Origin: Sphingomonas panacis
GTDB taxonomy: Bacteria > Pseudomonadota > Alphaproteobacteria > Sphingomonadales > Sphingomonadaceae
NCBI RefSeq assembly: GCF_001717955.1
Contig: NZ_CP014168.1
Coordinates: forward strand, 2,389,501-2,453,500
DNA length: 64,000 nucleotides
Direction of reading: 5' to 3'
Shown here in pieces: positions 24,785 to 34,474 of the stretch. Every line of letters begins with the position of its first letter. Positions within the stretch are counted from its first letter, which is position 1. The translations under genes and the position numbers were made by a program. The notes beneath the pieces were generated by a model. It saw only the letters and a program-made list of their open reading frames with translations, was not told where the DNA came from and made no database searches.

Positions 24785-25321
24785 TTGGCCGGCTACAAAC
24801 CGAAACTTGACCAGCAACTGGGAAATGAAAGTTGGACCGAACGAGGTATTGAAGACCTGTTTCGTCTTCATGCCGGCTGGCTTCGCACGTTCCTGCTGCG
24901 GCGGCTGCGCGCGCAGCCGGCGGATGTGGAGGACATCGTGCAGGACACCTATCTGCGCGCGGCACGCCAGCCGGGGACGGTGATCGTCCATCCAAAGGCG
25001 TTCCTGTCGCAGACCGCGACCAACCTGTTCCGCGACGGAAAACGCCGCGAGTCGGTGCGGGCACGACATCGCGAGTCGGTCGCGCACGCCGGGGCAGGGG
25101 CGGGGTCGGCGCCGCCCGGGCTGCTGGAGCAGGAGGCCGCGCTCGAGCTCGAGCGTCTCATCGTGGCGATGCCCGATGCGTATCGAGACGTCTTCGCTTT
25201 GAGTCGGTTTCGGCATATGACGAACGCGGAGATTGCCGCGCACCTCGATATCTCGGTGAAGACGGTCGAGTGGCGAATGGGCAAGGCTCTGGCATTTTGC
25301 GCGAGCAGGCTACGAGACTAG
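24785..25321 (+). CDS. FecI-like ECF sigma factor of the lasso locus
   Basis: This 178-residue protein has sigma region 2 (about residues 20-85: DLFRLHAGWLRTFLLRRLRAQPADVEDIVQDTYLRAAR...FLSQTATNLFRDGKRRE) and region 4 (LERLIVAMPDAYRDVFALSRFRHMTNAEIAAHLDISVKTVEWRMGKAL). It matches the FecI iron-uptake-type ECF group. In this group the sigma factor is released when a TonB receptor signals through FecR. The start is a TTG at 24785 with GGAG 7 bases upstream. The fecR-like gene follows immediately, so the pair forms the signalling operon for the receptor. Confidence 0.92.
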   Translation: MAGYKPKLDQQLGNESWTERGIEDLFRLHAGWLRTFLLRRLRAQPADVEDIVQDTYLRAARQPGTVIVHPKAFLSQTATNLFRDGKRRESVRARHRESVAHAGAGAGSAPPGLLEQEAALELERLIVAMPDAYRDVFALSRFRHMTNAEIAAHLDISVKTVEWRMGKALAFCASRLRD

Positions 25322-26347
25322 GTGGCGCCGTTCATGACTGGACCCGATCAGCACGACGAAAACGCCGTCGAGGCACAAGCGGCGCAGTGGTTCGCACGCC
25401 TCAAGTCGTTGCCGGTGTCACGCGAGACCCTGCAGGCGTTCTTCGAATGGCAGCGCGACGAAACCCATGCCGAAGCCTTCGCGGCGGTCGAGCGGCTGTG
25501 GTCACGCGCCGGTGACCTTGGCGATCGCCCGGCGATCGCCGCCGTCACGCACGCCGCACTGGCACGCAAGGCGCGGCGGCGCTGGCTTGGGCTGGCCTGG
25601 CCCCCGCATCCGGCGCTCGCGGCGCTGGCGGTGGTCGTGCTCGTCCTGCTCGGCATCGGTGCGACCTATTGGGCGATGCGCCCCGGCGCGAACGACTATG
25701 CGACCGCGATCGGCCAACGCAGCGTCGTCGCGCTCGCGGATGGGTCGCAGGTAACGCTCGACACCGACACGCGGATCGTCACGCGCTTCGACACGGACGA
25801 ACGCCGCGTCGTGCTCACGCACGGCCAGGCGTATTTCACGGTCGCTCATGACACGGCGCGTCCGTTCCGAGTCGAGGCGGACGGGACGGAGGTGCTCGCC
25901 ACGGGCACGCAATTCGCGGTGCGGCGGGACGGCGTTGGCGTCGACGTGACGCTGGTCGAGGGCAGCGTGCGGGTCACGCCGCGGGCCACATCGCCGACGA
26001 CGTTGCGCCCCGGACAGCGGCTGGTGCTGCGCGGCGACACCGCGGCGGTGGTGCAGGGGGTGGATACCAAGGCAGCGACGGCGTGGCGGCAGGGACGGAT
26101 CGTGCTCGACGGCTGGACGCTGGCGCGCGCGGTGGCCGAGGTGAACCGCTATACGAGGCGGCCGGTGCGGCTCGAGGCGGACCGGTTTGCCGAGGCACGG
26201 TTCAGTGGCACGTTCGATGTCGGTGACATCGACAGCTTCGTCGCGGCGACGACGGCGCTGCTGCCGTTGACCGCCGTGCGCGGCGCGAACGGGTCGATCC
26301 GCCTGGTCGATCGGGCCACCCGAGAAAAATCCTCGCAATCGACTTAG
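25322..26347 (+). CDS. FecR-like anti-sigma factor/transducer
   Basis: This 341-residue inner-membrane protein has an N-terminal cytoplasmic DUF4880-type segment (AVEAQAAQWFARLKSLPVSRETLQAFFEWQRDETHAEAFAAVERLW) and one membrane helix (ALAALAVVVLVLLGIGATYWAM, about residues 98-119). The periplasmic FecR domain follows (RSVVALADGSQVTLDTDTRI; GQAYFTVAHDTARPFRVEADGTEVLATGTQFAVRR). A C-terminal STN-binding region comes next (LDGWTLARAVAEVNRYTRRPVRLE). It relays the receptor signal to the sigma factor. GTG at 25322 directly follows the fecI-like stop; ATG at 25334 is an alternative. Confidence 0.92.
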   Translation: MAPFMTGPDQHDENAVEAQAAQWFARLKSLPVSRETLQAFFEWQRDETHAEAFAAVERLWSRAGDLGDRPAIAAVTHAALARKARRRWLGLAWPPHPALAALAVVVLVLLGIGATYWAMRPGANDYATAIGQRSVVALADGSQVTLDTDTRIVTRFDTDERRVVLTHGQAYFTVAHDTARPFRVEADGTEVLATGTQFAVRRDGVGVDVTLVEGSVRVTPRATSPTTLRPGQRLVLRGDTAAVVQGVDTKAATAWRQGRIVLDGWTLARAVAEVNRYTRRPVRLEADRFAEARFSGTFDVGDIDSFVAATTALLPLTAVRGANGSIRLVDRATREKSSQST

Positions 26348-26382
26348 GGTCACCGCCATGCCGGCGCGTCTCTTGTCCCGAA

Positions 26383-26402
26383 GCCCCGACCTGGTTCGGG
26401 GC
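26383..26402 (+). promoter_or_regulatory. short inverted repeat before the TonB receptor gene
   Basis: GCCCCGA (26383-26389) and TCGGGGC (26396-26402) pair across a 6-nt loop, 11 nt before the ATG at 26414. It could modulate translation or end part of the fecIR transcript, although no T-run follows. Confidence 0.35.
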
Positions 26403-26413
26403 GTGGCGGAACG

Positions 26414-29400
26414 ATGGGGGCAGTGGGGATGACAGGACTTCAAGCGCGGCGGTGGAACGCGCTGCGCGGCGGATATGCGATCGGGCTGGTGCTGGCGGCA
26501 CTGCCATCGGCTGTGCAGGCGAAGCCGGCACCGGCGGTGTTCAACTTCAGGATCGCGGCGGGATCGTTGCAACACGCGCTGGTCACGTTCGCGTCGGTGA
26601 CGGGCGAGCAACTGCTGTATTCGACGGCGTTGGTCGCCGGCCGCCGGGCCCCCGAGCTGGAGGCGCGCTTGAGCGCGGACCAAGCCCTCCACCGCCTCCT
26701 AGATGGAACCGGTCTGGTGGCGCAGCGGGTCGGACCGCGCATGATCGTGCTGCGCCCGCCGAGCGCGGCCGAGCGCGGTCCGGCCGAGACCGCCGCCAAT
26801 GCGGGTGCGATGGTCATGTCGCCGAGCGGCGGCGGGATGGCGGCCGCGCAGCCCGAACAAGGCCCAAGGACCACTCCGCAGAGCGCACAGGACGATGAAC
26901 CGGCCCGCGACGACATCATCGTCACCGGCACGCATCTGCGCGGCGGCGCGGCGGGGTCGCCGCCGGTCGAGCGGCTGACCCGCGACGATCTCGACCGGCG
27001 TGGCTTCGCGACCGTCGCGCAAGCCTTGCAGGCGCTGCCGGGCAATTTCGGGGGGATGGCGAACGAGCAAAGCGCGCTCGCTTTCGCCGACACGAGCGGG
27101 AGCAATGGCGGGTTCGCGACCGGCGTCAACCTGCGTGGCCTGGGGGCGGGCGCGACGCTGGTGCTGGTCAACGGTCAGCGGCTCGGCGGGTCAGGCACCA
27201 AGGGCGCGTTCGCCGATGTCACGAGCATCCCGACCGGCGCGCTCGACCGGGTCGAGGTGCTGATGGACGGCGCATCGGCGATCTACGGGTCCGACGCGGT
27301 CGGCGGCGTGGTCAACATCCTGCTCAAGCGCCATTTCAAAGGCGCGGAAACGCGGGTGCGGTTCGGCAGCGTCACCCGCGGCGGCAAGCGCGACGTGCAG
27401 ATCGACCAGACGCTCGGCAAGCAATGGAGCACGGGCGGCGTGATGCTGTCGTATGAATATGACCAGTCGGGGCGGCTGGCGAGCGCCGACCGCGCGTTCG
27501 CGCGCTCGACCGATTCGCGCAGCCTCGGCGGAACCGATCACCGCTATGTCTACAGCCTGCCCGGCAACGTGCTCGGCATCGATCCGGCGACGGGCGCGCT
27601 CGGCGTCGCCTATGCGATCCCGTCCGGTCAGGACGGCACCGCGTTGACCCGGGCGGACTTCGTGGCGGGCAAGACCAATCTCCAGAACGCGCGAATCGAC
27701 ACCGACCTGATCCCGCGCCAAGTCCGGCACAGCCTCTACGCGACGCTCGACCAGGATGTCGGCGCCGGGGTTCATGTCACCGCCGACGCGCGCTACGCGC
27801 ACCGCGCGTTCGATGCGCGGCTGCCCGGATCGGCGGCGATCGTGCAGGTCACCGCCGCCAATCCCTATTTCGTGTCGCCGACCGGCGCGCGCTCCGACCT
27901 GATCGCCTATTCGCTCGCGCCGGAACTGGGACCGATCGACACGCACGGCTATGCCGAAGCGCTGGCGACGTCGCTCGGACTCGACGCCGATCTCGGAGCG
28001 GGCTGGAAGCTGCGCGGCTATGCGGCGTTCGCGCAGGAACGCGAGTTCAACGAATCGCGAAATCTGGTCAATACGGCGGCGCTCGCCGAAGCGACCGGCA
28101 GCATTCCCGACAACCCGGCAACGCCGTTCAGCACCGCGCGCGACGGCTTCTTCAACCCCTATGGCACGGGGCAATCCAATTCGGCGGCGATCCTCGACTT
28201 CGTCGGCGACGGCTATTCGCGCTCGCGCACGCGCAGCCAGGTGCTGACCGCGCATGTCGATGCCGATGGCTCGCTGTTTTCGGTACCCGGCGGTACGGTC
28301 AGGCTGGCGCTCGGTGGCGACGTGCGGCGCGAGACCTTCCGCCGTAGCGGCGAAAGCTTGCTGTCGACCGCGTTGCCGGTGGCGACCGCCAGTGTCGCTG
28401 CGTCGCGGCTGATCGAAGCCGGCTTTGTCGAAGCGCAGGTGCCGATCGTCGGCCCCGGCAACGCGATGCCGTTGCTCCGCCGGCTCGACGTGTCGCTGGC
28501 GGTGCGAGTCGAACAGTATGACGATTTCGGCACGACCACCAATCCCAAGGTCGGGGTAGCCTGGGTGCCGATCTCGGGGGTGACGCTGCGCTCGAGCTTC
28601 GGCACGTCGTTTCGCGCGCCCAACCTGCGCGAGTTGCGCGACCCCGAGCAATATTCGGTCACCACGCTGACGCGTGGAGGCGCGAGCGTGCCAGTGATCC
28701 AGCTGTCGGGCGGCAATCCCGGCCTCAGGCCGGAAAAGGCGCAAAGCTGGACCGCCGGATTCGATATCGATCCGGCGGCAATTCCGCATTTCCACCTCAA
28801 TGCGACGTGGTTCAGTACGGTGTTCAAACAGCGCGTGGCGACGCCGGCGAGCGCGAACTTCGCCAATGCGCTGAGCGATCCGACGCTGGCGCCGTTCGTG
28901 CAACTGGTCTCGCCGAACAGCAGCGCGGCCGATCTCGCCCGCGTGACCGGGCTGCTCGGCGACCCGGCATTCACCGGCGGCAACAGCTTCCCGCCAGCGA
29001 GCATCGCCGCGATCGTCGACACGCGCTACGTCAATACCGGCAAGGTCGAGGTGAGCGGGATCGACCTCACCGCGAGCTATACGCTTCCGATCGGCGCCAA
29101 CCAGGTCACGCTGTCGGGCAACGGCTCCTACCTGCTCCACTACCGCGAACAGGTGACGCCGACCGCGACTTCAGTCGACCGGATCAACCGGGTCGGCCAG
29201 CCGGTCGACCTGCGTGGCCGCCTGAGCGTCGGCTGGAGCCGGGGGCCGCTCAATGCGCTGCTTGGGCTGAACTATGTCGCGCCCTACCATGATCTGCTCG
29301 GCAACCCGATCCACGCCTGGAAGACGCTCGATCTGCAATTGGGATATCGCGCGCCCGAGGATAGCGGCGCGCTCGAGGGACTGGCGATCGCACTGTCCGC

Positions 29401-29521
29401 GCAGAACCTGCTCGAGCAGGCACCGCCGTTCTACGATTCGCCGGTCGGAGTGGGGTATGACGCCGCCAACGCCGATGCGCTCGGGCGTTACCTGGCGATC
29501 CAACTCACCAAGCGTTGGTAA
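26414..29521 (+). CDS. TonB-dependent receptor with N-terminal STN signalling domain
   Basis: This 1,035-residue outer-membrane transporter has, in order, a signal peptide (about residues 15-36, ending SAVQAKPA) and an STN domain (FRIAAGSLQHALVTFASVTGEQLLYSTALVAGRRAPELE...MIVLRP, about 40-115). A linker and plug follow (DDIIVTGTHLRG; ATVAQALQALPGNFGG; LVLVNGQRLGG; DRVEVLMDGASAIYGSDAVGGVVNILLK). The barrel ends in AIQLTKRW with terminal aromatic Trp. The STN domain talks to FecR. Located between fecR and the lasso isopeptidase, it is likely the importer of the lasso peptide or a related one, as in astexin-type loci. The ATG at 26429 is an alternative start. Confidence 0.93.
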   Translation: MGAVGMTGLQARRWNALRGGYAIGLVLAALPSAVQAKPAPAVFNFRIAAGSLQHALVTFASVTGEQLLYSTALVAGRRAPELEARLSADQALHRLLDGTGLVAQRVGPRMIVLRPPSAAERGPAETAANAGAMVMSPSGGGMAAAQPEQGPRTTPQSAQDDEPARDDIIVTGTHLRGGAAGSPPVERLTRDDLDRRGFATVAQALQALPGNFGGMANEQSALAFADTSGSNGGFATGVNLRGLGAGATLVLVNGQRLGGSGTKGAFADVTSIPTGALDRVEVLMDGASAIYGSDAVGGVVNILLKRHFKGAETRVRFGSVTRGGKRDVQIDQTLGKQWSTGGVMLSYEYDQSGRLASADRAFARSTDSRSLGGTDHRYVYSLPGNVLGIDPATGALGVAYAIPSGQDGTALTRADFVAGKTNLQNARIDTDLIPRQVRHSLYATLDQDVGAGVHVTADARYAHRAFDARLPGSAAIVQVTAANPYFVSPTGARSDLIAYSLAPELGPIDTHGYAEALATSLGLDADLGAGWKLRGYAAFAQEREFNESRNLVNTAALAEATGSIPDNPATPFSTARDGFFNPYGTGQSNSAAILDFVGDGYSRSRTRSQVLTAHVDADGSLFSVPGGTVRLALGGDVRRETFRRSGESLLSTALPVATASVAASRLIEAGFVEAQVPIVGPGNAMPLLRRLDVSLAVRVEQYDDFGTTTNPKVGVAWVPISGVTLRSSFGTSFRAPNLRELRDPEQYSVTTLTRGGASVPVIQLSGGNPGLRPEKAQSWTAGFDIDPAAIPHFHLNATWFSTVFKQRVATPASANFANALSDPTLAPFVQLVSPNSSAADLARVTGLLGDPAFTGGNSFPPASIAAIVDTRYVNTGKVEVSGIDLTASYTLPIGANQVTLSGNGSYLLHYREQVTPTATSVDRINRVGQPVDLRGRLSVGWSRGPLNALLGLNYVAPYHDLLGNPIHAWKTLDLQLGYRAPEDSGALEGLAIALSAQNLLEQAPPFYDSPVGVGYDAANADALGRYLAIQLTKRW

Positions 29522-29523
29522 GC

Positions 29524-31950
29524 ATGACATCGTCCTGGTTCCGCGCAGCGCTGCGGCTTGCGCTGCCGTGTCTGCTGGCGGTCGCGACGCCGCTTGGTGC
29601 GCGCCCGTACAGCGTCGACGACATGCTGATGACCGAGGCCTTCGGCAGGATCGAGACGTCGCCCGGCGGGCGTTGGCTGGTGTTCGAACGGCTGGTGCCG
29701 TTCGAGACCGCCGCGCGGTTCGATCTCGACGCGATGGATGTGCTGCGGTCGCGCTTGTATGTCGTCGACCTCGCGCATCCGGCCGAGGCGAGGCCATTGC
29801 TGGCGCCCGAGCAGCGCGCCGGCATGATCATGCTCGGCTTTTCGCCGGACGGGACGCGGCTGGCGATCGGACGGCTCGACGGACCGCGCTGGACGCTGGG
29901 CGTGGTCACACTGACGAGCGGCGCGATCCGCTGGTTCGCGGTCGCGCCGGATACTTCCGAGTTCCGGCCGACGCTCGCCTGGGTTTCCAACACGCAGGTG
30001 GTGATGCTGGCGCAAGCCGGCGACACGCCGCCCTGGGTGTTGCGGCGTGACACCGAGGACCGTGCCGAGGTTGGGCGATTGTGGGCGCAGGCGCAGGCCG
30101 GGCGGGTGCCGACCGTCACCGCGATCGGCAGCGGACGCGATAGCACGGTCACGCCGCCGGCACCGCCGGTTCGGCTGGTCCGCCTCGATGTGACGACCGG
30201 CGCGACGAGGCTGCTCGCGCAAGGCGATTTCGAAACGCTGCGGCTGTCGCCCGACCGACGTCACGTCGCGCTGACCGAGCAAGCCGAGGTCATCCCCGTC
30301 ACCACTACAGCACCGATCCGGCAGTCCGACGATCTCAGGCGGCGCAGGTTGCGCATCGTCGATCTCACCGATGGACACATCTGGTCACCGTGCGCGGCGT
30401 GCGACCTGCCGTTCGATCCGCCAGTCTGGTCGCCACGCGGTGACCGGCTGCTGTTCTTCGCCCGACACGCCGCGCAGACCTGGGCTGCTGGCCGACCTTG
30501 GGTCGCGGATCCTGGATCACGCCAGGTGACGCCGGTCGCGCTTTCGGGCGTCCGCCCCGAGGTGATCATGCGCCGCGGTGCCTATGATGCGGTCGGGCTG
30601 GGCTGGCTCGGCAAGCGGCCACTGCTGTTCGGCCGCAACGCGGCACCAGGCGCGCGCGCCGACTGGTATGCGCTCGACGCGTCGGGCGCGACCATCCTGA
30701 CGGCGAACGTCGCCGCGCCGACGGCGACGCTGGCGGCGGGTACGGCCCCGATCATGCTGGCGTCGGGCGCGGCGTGGCGGCTGGGTGCGCGCAAGGCGCG
30801 GCCGCTGCTAGCGGGAATGGATGGCGTCGCGGCATTCGCGACCGTCGCGGAGCGGCCCGGGCAGAGTGCGACGCTGCTGGGCTGGCGGCAATCCGGCGGC
30901 GGTATCGTGATCGACGGACCGAGTGGCGGCACGCGCCGGTTCGCGGCGCACGCCGACAGCGCGGTGCGGCCAGTGGCGGCCAGCGTCCGGAACGGCCTGG
31001 TCGTGAACGAGATCGAGGCCAATGGCGTCGCGCATCTCGCCATCGTGCCGAGCAGCGGGCGGACGCTAACCGTGGCGACGATCAACGCGCGGCTGGCCGG
31101 TGTGTCGGCGCGCGCGCCGGTGCCGGTCCGCCATCGGCTGCCCGACGGCAACACGGTGACGAGCTGGCTGTATTTGCCCGAGCCTGGCGCCGCGACAACG
31201 AAGCCGCCGCTGATCGTCATCCCCTATGCCGGCACGGTGTATGGCGACACGCCGCCGGCGTTGTGGAACCCGGGAGTCGGGCGCACCTACACCAATGTGC
31301 CCGCGCTGGTCGGGCACGGCTATGCGGTATTGCTGCCAAGCATGCCGGCGCTCACCGCCACCGATCATGGCTCGTTCGATGTCGCAGGCCAGGTGCTCTC
31401 GGGGGTCGATGCGGTGATCGCGCGCGGTGAGGCCGACCCGACCCGGCTCGGCCTGTGGGGGCATAGCTATGGCGGCTATACCGGCGCGACGATCGCCACC
31501 GAGACCGACCGGTTCAAGGCGATCATCGTGTCGAGCGGGATCTACGATATGACCAGCTTCCAGGGGACGTTTGCGCCGACCGCGCGGCGGTCGCCGGGCT
31601 ATGGGCTCGGGATCCTGCCCTGGGCGGGCTGGACCGAGACCGGGCAACCGGGCCTCGGCGCGACACCGTGGAGCAACCCGGCGCGCTATGTCGCGAACAG
31701 CCCGATCTATCACGCCGACCGGATCACCACGCCGCTGCTGATCATGGCCGATGACCGGGACTTCACGCCGTTGCAGCAGGGCGAGCAATTGTTCTCCGCG
31801 CTCTACCGGCAAGGCAAGGACGCCCAACTGGTCAGCTATTGGGGCGAGAATCATGTGCTGATGAGCCCGGCCAATGTCCGCGACGCTTATGCCCGCGCGT
31901 TTGCCTGGTTCGATCGCCATTTCGCAGGCGCGGGTACGCCAGGGCGCTGA
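29524..31950 (+). CDS. lasso peptide isopeptidase (S9 prolyl-oligopeptidase family, AtxE-like)
   Basis: This 808-residue exported protein has a signal peptide (MTSSWFRAALRLALPCLLAVATPLGA). A beta-propeller follows (GMIMLGFSPDGTRLAIGRLDG; LSPDRRHVALTEQ), then an alpha/beta hydrolase domain with nucleophile Ser in GLWGHSYGGYTG (about residue 645), Asp in MADDRDFTP (about 742) and His in WGENHVLMS (about 776). AtxE-type enzymes hydrolyse the macrolactam isopeptide bond of lasso peptides without needing to unthread them. The start is 2 bases after the receptor stop, so the two are one operon. Its place beside precursor, B and C genes makes the assignment stronger than homology to S9 peptidases alone. 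Confidence 0.9.
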   Translation: MTSSWFRAALRLALPCLLAVATPLGARPYSVDDMLMTEAFGRIETSPGGRWLVFERLVPFETAARFDLDAMDVLRSRLYVVDLAHPAEARPLLAPEQRAGMIMLGFSPDGTRLAIGRLDGPRWTLGVVTLTSGAIRWFAVAPDTSEFRPTLAWVSNTQVVMLAQAGDTPPWVLRRDTEDRAEVGRLWAQAQAGRVPTVTAIGSGRDSTVTPPAPPVRLVRLDVTTGATRLLAQGDFETLRLSPDRRHVALTEQAEVIPVTTTAPIRQSDDLRRRRLRIVDLTDGHIWSPCAACDLPFDPPVWSPRGDRLLFFARHAAQTWAAGRPWVADPGSRQVTPVALSGVRPEVIMRRGAYDAVGLGWLGKRPLLFGRNAAPGARADWYALDASGATILTANVAAPTATLAAGTAPIMLASGAAWRLGARKARPLLAGMDGVAAFATVAERPGQSATLLGWRQSGGGIVIDGPSGGTRRFAAHADSAVRPVAASVRNGLVVNEIEANGVAHLAIVPSSGRTLTVATINARLAGVSARAPVPVRHRLPDGNTVTSWLYLPEPGAATTKPPLIVIPYAGTVYGDTPPALWNPGVGRTYTNVPALVGHGYAVLLPSMPALTATDHGSFDVAGQVLSGVDAVIARGEADPTRLGLWGHSYGGYTGATIATETDRFKAIIVSSGIYDMTSFQGTFAPTARRSPGYGLGILPWAGWTETGQPGLGATPWSNPARYVANSPIYHADRITTPLLIMADDRDFTPLQQGEQLFSALYRQGKDAQLVSYWGENHVLMSPANVRDAYARAFAWFDRHFAGAGTPGR

Positions 31951-31952
31951 GG

Positions 31953-33758
31953 TCAGCTCGGCTCGGCCTGGATCGCGGCGAGCCGATCGCACCACGCGCG
32001 TGCCCAATGTTCCATCAGCAGTGCCACGAAGATCTCGGTATAGCTGTTGGTCTGCATCAGATGGTCGGGATCGAGCACCGCCGCCGTGCTGGCCGGATCG
32101 AGCACCTGATGCTGGACGAGCACGCCGCCGAGCAGATAGTCGCGCAGGAACGGCGTGCTGGCGGCGAGCATGCGCCCGAAAAAGGGGGTGAGGCAGCCCT
32201 TGCCGCGGCGTTCGAGCAGGATCGGCGGCAGCCGGGTCCGGTACGCCGCACGGATCATCGCGCGGTCGCGCTTGCCTTGGGTGAGGTCGAGTGCGGAGAG
32301 CGGCAGGACGTGCTCGAGCAGCGGCTGCGACATCAACGGATGCAGCACCGTCATCGTCGATGCGCACCACGATCCGCCGAACGCGGCGCGCGCCGCTGCG
32401 AGGTTGAGGATCTGCAGTTGCTTGGCGGGCGCGAGGTCGGCGGTGTCGTCGAGCCAACGTAACGGATGCGCCTCGCGCGGCATGGCGTTCGCGACGAGAT
32501 CGACACGGTACGCGGGCGTGGCGATCGGGGCGGGCGCCACACGCGCGCGTAGCGCGGTGCCGAGCACCGACCAGATCGGTCGTCCGCTCCAGGCGGCGAG
32601 ATCGGTGATCGCCGCGCACCGGGCGGACCACGAGCGACGATCACGCCAGAGATCGGCGGCGATCAAGGGACTTGCCGGCTGAAAGAACAGCGCATCGCCG
32701 CCCTGGCCGGTCAGCAAGGTATCGGCGCCGAGCGCGCGACCGCGCGCGGCGAGATCGCGGTCGTGGAAGAAGCTGATGCTGGCGACATTGGGGCGCAGCG
32801 TCACCGGCACGTCGGCCATCAGCGCGGCGTCGATCAGCCGCTGGTCCTGCAGGGTTTCGTGGAGCGGCAGATCGAGGTGTGCGGCGACGGCGCGTGCATA
32901 GACGCGTTCGTCGCCTTCGCGGTCGCTGGCATAATAATGGAACCAGCCAGCGACGGGGTGGTCCGAGCGGGCGAGGCCGGCGGCGACGATCGCCGAGTCG
33001 AGCCCACCTGAGAGTTCGGCGATCGCGACATTCGAGCAGGAACGCCAGGCGCGGACACAGGCATCGACCAGCGCGGGCAGCGGCGATGTGCCGGATACCG
33101 GCGGTGATAGCGCGGACGCGCGCGCGAAACGCGCAGGCGCCCAGTGCCGGGTCGCGTGTCGCGTCCGTCCGGCCAGTTCCAGTCGGACACCCGGCTCAAG
33201 CGTCTCCACCCCGGTGAACGGGAGCGCATCGGCAACTGAGCCTGGAAAGCGCAGCAGACCAGCGACCCTCGGCCAATCGATTGCGAGGTCGGCCGGCGCG
33301 GCCAAGGCAAGGAAGCGCTCGGGCGCGGAGGTGACGGCCCGGAGCGCACCGCAGCGCCACGAGACGCACTCGGTCATCCCGATGGGGTCGCGGAACATGT
33401 CGAGACGCGATGGGTCATCCCTGTCGATCGCGAGCGCGACATAGGCGCCCCAGCAGCGCGTCGTGAGTTGCTCGCACATGCTCGCGAAATCCCCGGCGTT
33501 AGCCGCGACGACACCTGCGGCAACGTCGCCTTGCTCGGTCGCCGCCCGATCGAACAGCGCGCCGACCACGATGGTGCGATCATCGAGCATTCGGTGCGTA
33601 CAAGCATCCCCCGAACGGGGATCGGTCATCACCGTCCAGCCGGGCTGGTCGATGAGGCAATGCCAGCCCAGATCAAGCGCGCGCTGGCGAAGCACGTGTG
33701 CGGTGCGGTCGGGGGCGGGCGTGCCGGCCGGCCAGCGCAAAGCGACGAAGCCGGTCAT
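31953..33758 (-). CDS. lasso peptide macrolactam synthetase (C protein, asparagine-synthetase-like)
   Basis: This 601-residue protein is an AsnB-like ATP-dependent enzyme that adenylates the ring-closing Asp/Glu side chain of the core and joins it to Gly1. The N-terminal glutaminase-like domain lacks a Cys at position 2 (MTGFVAL), as expected for lasso C proteins that do not use glutamine. The synthetase domain carries the PP-loop ELSGGLDSAIVAAGLA near residue 247, plus TLLTGQGGDALFF and KGCLTPFFGRML. It starts with an ATGA overlap with the B gene (33755-33758), so the two are coupled. It is convergent with the isopeptidase with only 2 bases between the stops. Confidence 0.92.
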   Translation of the reverse strand: MTGFVALRWPAGTPAPDRTAHVLRQRALDLGWHCLIDQPGWTVMTDPRSGDACTHRMLDDRTIVVGALFDRAATEQGDVAAGVVAANAGDFASMCEQLTTRCWGAYVALAIDRDDPSRLDMFRDPIGMTECVSWRCGALRAVTSAPERFLALAAPADLAIDWPRVAGLLRFPGSVADALPFTGVETLEPGVRLELAGRTRHATRHWAPARFARASALSPPVSGTSPLPALVDACVRAWRSCSNVAIAELSGGLDSAIVAAGLARSDHPVAGWFHYYASDREGDERVYARAVAAHLDLPLHETLQDQRLIDAALMADVPVTLRPNVASISFFHDRDLAARGRALGADTLLTGQGGDALFFQPASPLIAADLWRDRRSWSARCAAITDLAAWSGRPIWSVLGTALRARVAPAPIATPAYRVDLVANAMPREAHPLRWLDDTADLAPAKQLQILNLAAARAAFGGSWCASTMTVLHPLMSQPLLEHVLPLSALDLTQGKRDRAMIRAAYRTRLPPILLERRGKGCLTPFFGRMLAASTPFLRDYLLGGVLVQHQVLDPASTAAVLDPDHLMQTNSYTEIFVALLMEHWARAWCDRLAAIQAEPS

Positions 33759-34417
33759 GCGCTCGCGCGTTCGATCTGGAGGATGGTCGCGAAGCCTTCG
33801 ACCTTGCCGAGACGCTCGGCGAGCAGCAGGTCGCCGTGGGCGAGCCAACAATGCGCATGGAACGGGAACAGAGACACGCCGAAGATCCAGTCGGCTCCGA
33901 GGCCATAGGAACGCAGGAAGTGGAGCAGCAGGAGGGACCGGAACAGGCATGTAATGCGGAACGGCAGCCACAGGCACAGCCGCTCGAAACGGGCGGCCAC
34001 GTTTGCGTGGCTGGCGTGGCGGGTAGGGGCCGCGCAGCGTTGCGCGTGCGCGATCATCTGCGCCAGTGACGAGCGCCGGAACCGCCACGCGGTGCGGACC
34101 AGTGCGCGCAGGAAATGGCCCAGGTCTCGGAGACCCACGTGCGCCGGGTCCGGTCCGCAATCTTCGCGCCAAAGCCGGGTGACCGGGCGCGCGACGGCAC
34201 CGGGTGCGGGGCGATCGGCGACCAAATTCTGTTCGATCAACTGGGCGCGGATCGCCGCGCGCATGGCGTTGCCGCCGTCGTCCGCTGCGACCGGCGCATA
34301 CAGGCAGAAATACGCATCGCGGTCGACATCGAGAAAGACCAGGCCATCCGAGGCGCGGACGGCATGGACGCCGTCGGCCAGCGCGAGCTTGTCGAGAAGG
34401 TCTGAGTCTGGCGACAT
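33755..34417 (-). CDS. lasso peptide B protein: fused leader-binding (PqqD-like) and transglutaminase-like protease
   Basis: This 220-residue protein combines the two B functions that are separate in Firmicutes and Actinobacteria. Residues 1-80 form the PqqD-like leader-recognition element (LALADGVHAVRASDGLVFLDVDRDAYFCL). The rest is the cysteine protease that removes the leader: the candidate Cys is 157 in FRITCLFRSLLLLHFLRSYG, with His 189 in PFHAHCW and Asp 196 as triad members. Fusion is normal in proteobacterial loci. The ATG at 34417 is preferred over 34441, which would fall in the hairpin at 34435-34466. It lies 57 nt after the precursor stop. Confidence 0.9.
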   Translation of the reverse strand: MSPDSDLLDKLALADGVHAVRASDGLVFLDVDRDAYFCLYAPVAADDGGNAMRAAIRAQLIEQNLVADRPAPGAVARPVTRLWREDCGPDPAHVGLRDLGHFLRALVRTAWRFRRSSLAQMIAHAQRCAAPTRHASHANVAARFERLCLWLPFRITCLFRSLLLLHFLRSYGLGADWIFGVSLFPFHAHCWLAHGDLLLAERLGKVEGFATILQIERASA

Positions 34418-34434
34418 GAGGAATCCCTGACCAT

Positions 34435-34466
34435 ACGGCACCGGTTCCGAAAGGAACCGGTGCCGT
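34435..34466 (-). terminator. 14-bp perfect hairpin between lasso precursor and B gene
   Basis: ACGGCACCGGTTCC (34435-34448), loop GAAA on the plus strand, GGAACCGGTGCCGT (34453-34466). It begins 8 bases past the precursor stop codon. There is no U-run after it, so it is probably a partial attenuator or a 3'-stabilising stem. That would let the precursor mRNA outnumber the processing-enzyme mRNA, as proposed for other lasso operons. Confidence 0.7.
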
Positions 34467-34474
34467 TGCCCTCG

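Noticed and set aside
27191..29140. A 649-codon minus-strand frame within the TonB receptor gene
   Set aside because: Arg-rich shadow of the receptor's codon bias, with no domain or ribosome site.
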